DNA from: Turritopsis dohrnii
Lineage: Eukaryota; Cnidaria; Hydrozoa; Anthoathecata; Oceaniidae
NCBI GenBank assembly: GCA_027922465.2
Contig: BQMF02000330.1
Span: forward strand, 62,001 to 126,000
DNA length: 64,000 nt
Direction: 5' to 3'
This document shows positions 63,620 to 64,000 of the stretch, piece by piece. Numbering within the stretch: the first letter of the stretch is position 1; the number at the start of each line of letters is the position of its first letter. A model generated the notes under the pieces. It was given only the letters and a program-made list of their open reading frames with translations, ran no database searches and had not been told where the DNA came from. A program made the translations under genes and the position numbers.

Positions 63620-64000
63620 AATTCCTGATAGGATTATTCTTTTGCCATGAAATTTGGTACAGCAATACTTCAACATACAGGAAACAAATATATATAAAAA
63701 GAAATTTCAAAAATACATCTTATTTTTGCTGACGTCATCAATTATAGTGACAATTGTCGAAAATTATGCGAAAAACTGGAAAAAAGTGATGTTTTTTTAA
63801 ATTGCGACTGAAGTAGGTAGAGAAACACATTTTCCTTTATTTTTATTTTCCTTAAAAGCTTTTACAATATACTAAATGAATATACAAATCTAAACTGACA
63901 ATTTTGTCTCAATGGTATATTGTGGTGCGCCAACTTTGAAGAAAAACTCAAAAAACTTCTAGACCGCGCAAAATCATGAAGTTTCCACTTTTTCAAACAA
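63620..64000. other. no gene seen
   Basis: AT-rich end of the window without recognisable motifs. Confidence 0.4.

Overview
This AT-rich eukaryotic window most likely comes from an invertebrate animal, and I favour a cnidarian. Exons have GT/AG boundaries and long introns, there are no bacterial operons or ribosome binding sites, and most recognisable coding sequence belongs to animal transposable elements. The species call rests on the mix of elements, not on a diagnostic gene. Only about a dozen coding blocks are convincing. The rest is non-coding sequence, old repeats, or chance reading frames.

Host-like genes are few. The clearest is a single-exon, full-length carnitine acyltransferase (CPT2-like) on the minus strand at 25272-27152 whose usual active-site motifs are almost all changed. 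Spliced exons of a small Ly6/uPAR (three-finger, GPI-anchored) gene lie at 17.1-19.0 kb, and one of them carries a frameshift. A putative terminal exon of an unknown gene sits at 51.4-51.6 kb on the minus strand.

Layout. 1-7.9 kb: no firm gene, some short repeats, and the N-terminal piece of an integrase-type protein. 7.9-11.2 kb: a minus-strand cassette made of a tyrosine-recombinase-like gene (Crypton-type motifs plus a C2H2 finger) followed by a HECT-type ubiquitin ligase gene, both lightly broken. 11.7-13.4 kb: a DD41D mariner element. 14.1-15.9 kb: a BEL/Pao retrotransposon remnant holding a small hAT-like MITE. 17-19 kb: Ly6 exons. 19-25 kb: largely empty. 25.3-27.2 kb: the CPT2-like gene. 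30.8-36.5 kb: a nearly complete non-LTR retrotransposon (ORF1 and ORF2) split by a 1.4-kb mariner. 37.6-41.7 kb: convergent genes for a C2H2 protein and a P-superfamily transposase. 42-45 kb: a GACGTC palindromic repeat, a MITE with 7-bp target duplication, fragments with a 2A-like motif, and a Harbinger derivative. 46.8-50.4 kb: a pearl/HINE-like repeat and two more Harbinger relics. 52.8-58.2 kb: a block bracketed by inverted repeats, containing a LINE reverse transcriptase split by a 2,019-bp unclassified DNA element, and a Penelope-like reverse transcriptase split by a poly-G MITE. 58.7-61.4 kb: a tRNA-derived SINE and a tandem pair of the HINE-like repeat. 62.8-63.6 kb: two more MITEs.

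The region is mainly a record of nested transposition. At least four insertions can be placed exactly, because the interrupted coding frame or a related uninterrupted site shows the target sequence. The most unusual items are the recombinase plus HECT cassette, the two-gene P-like unit, the 2-kb element whose ends are built from a 24-bp minisatellite, and the intact CPT2-like reading frame without its catalytic motifs.
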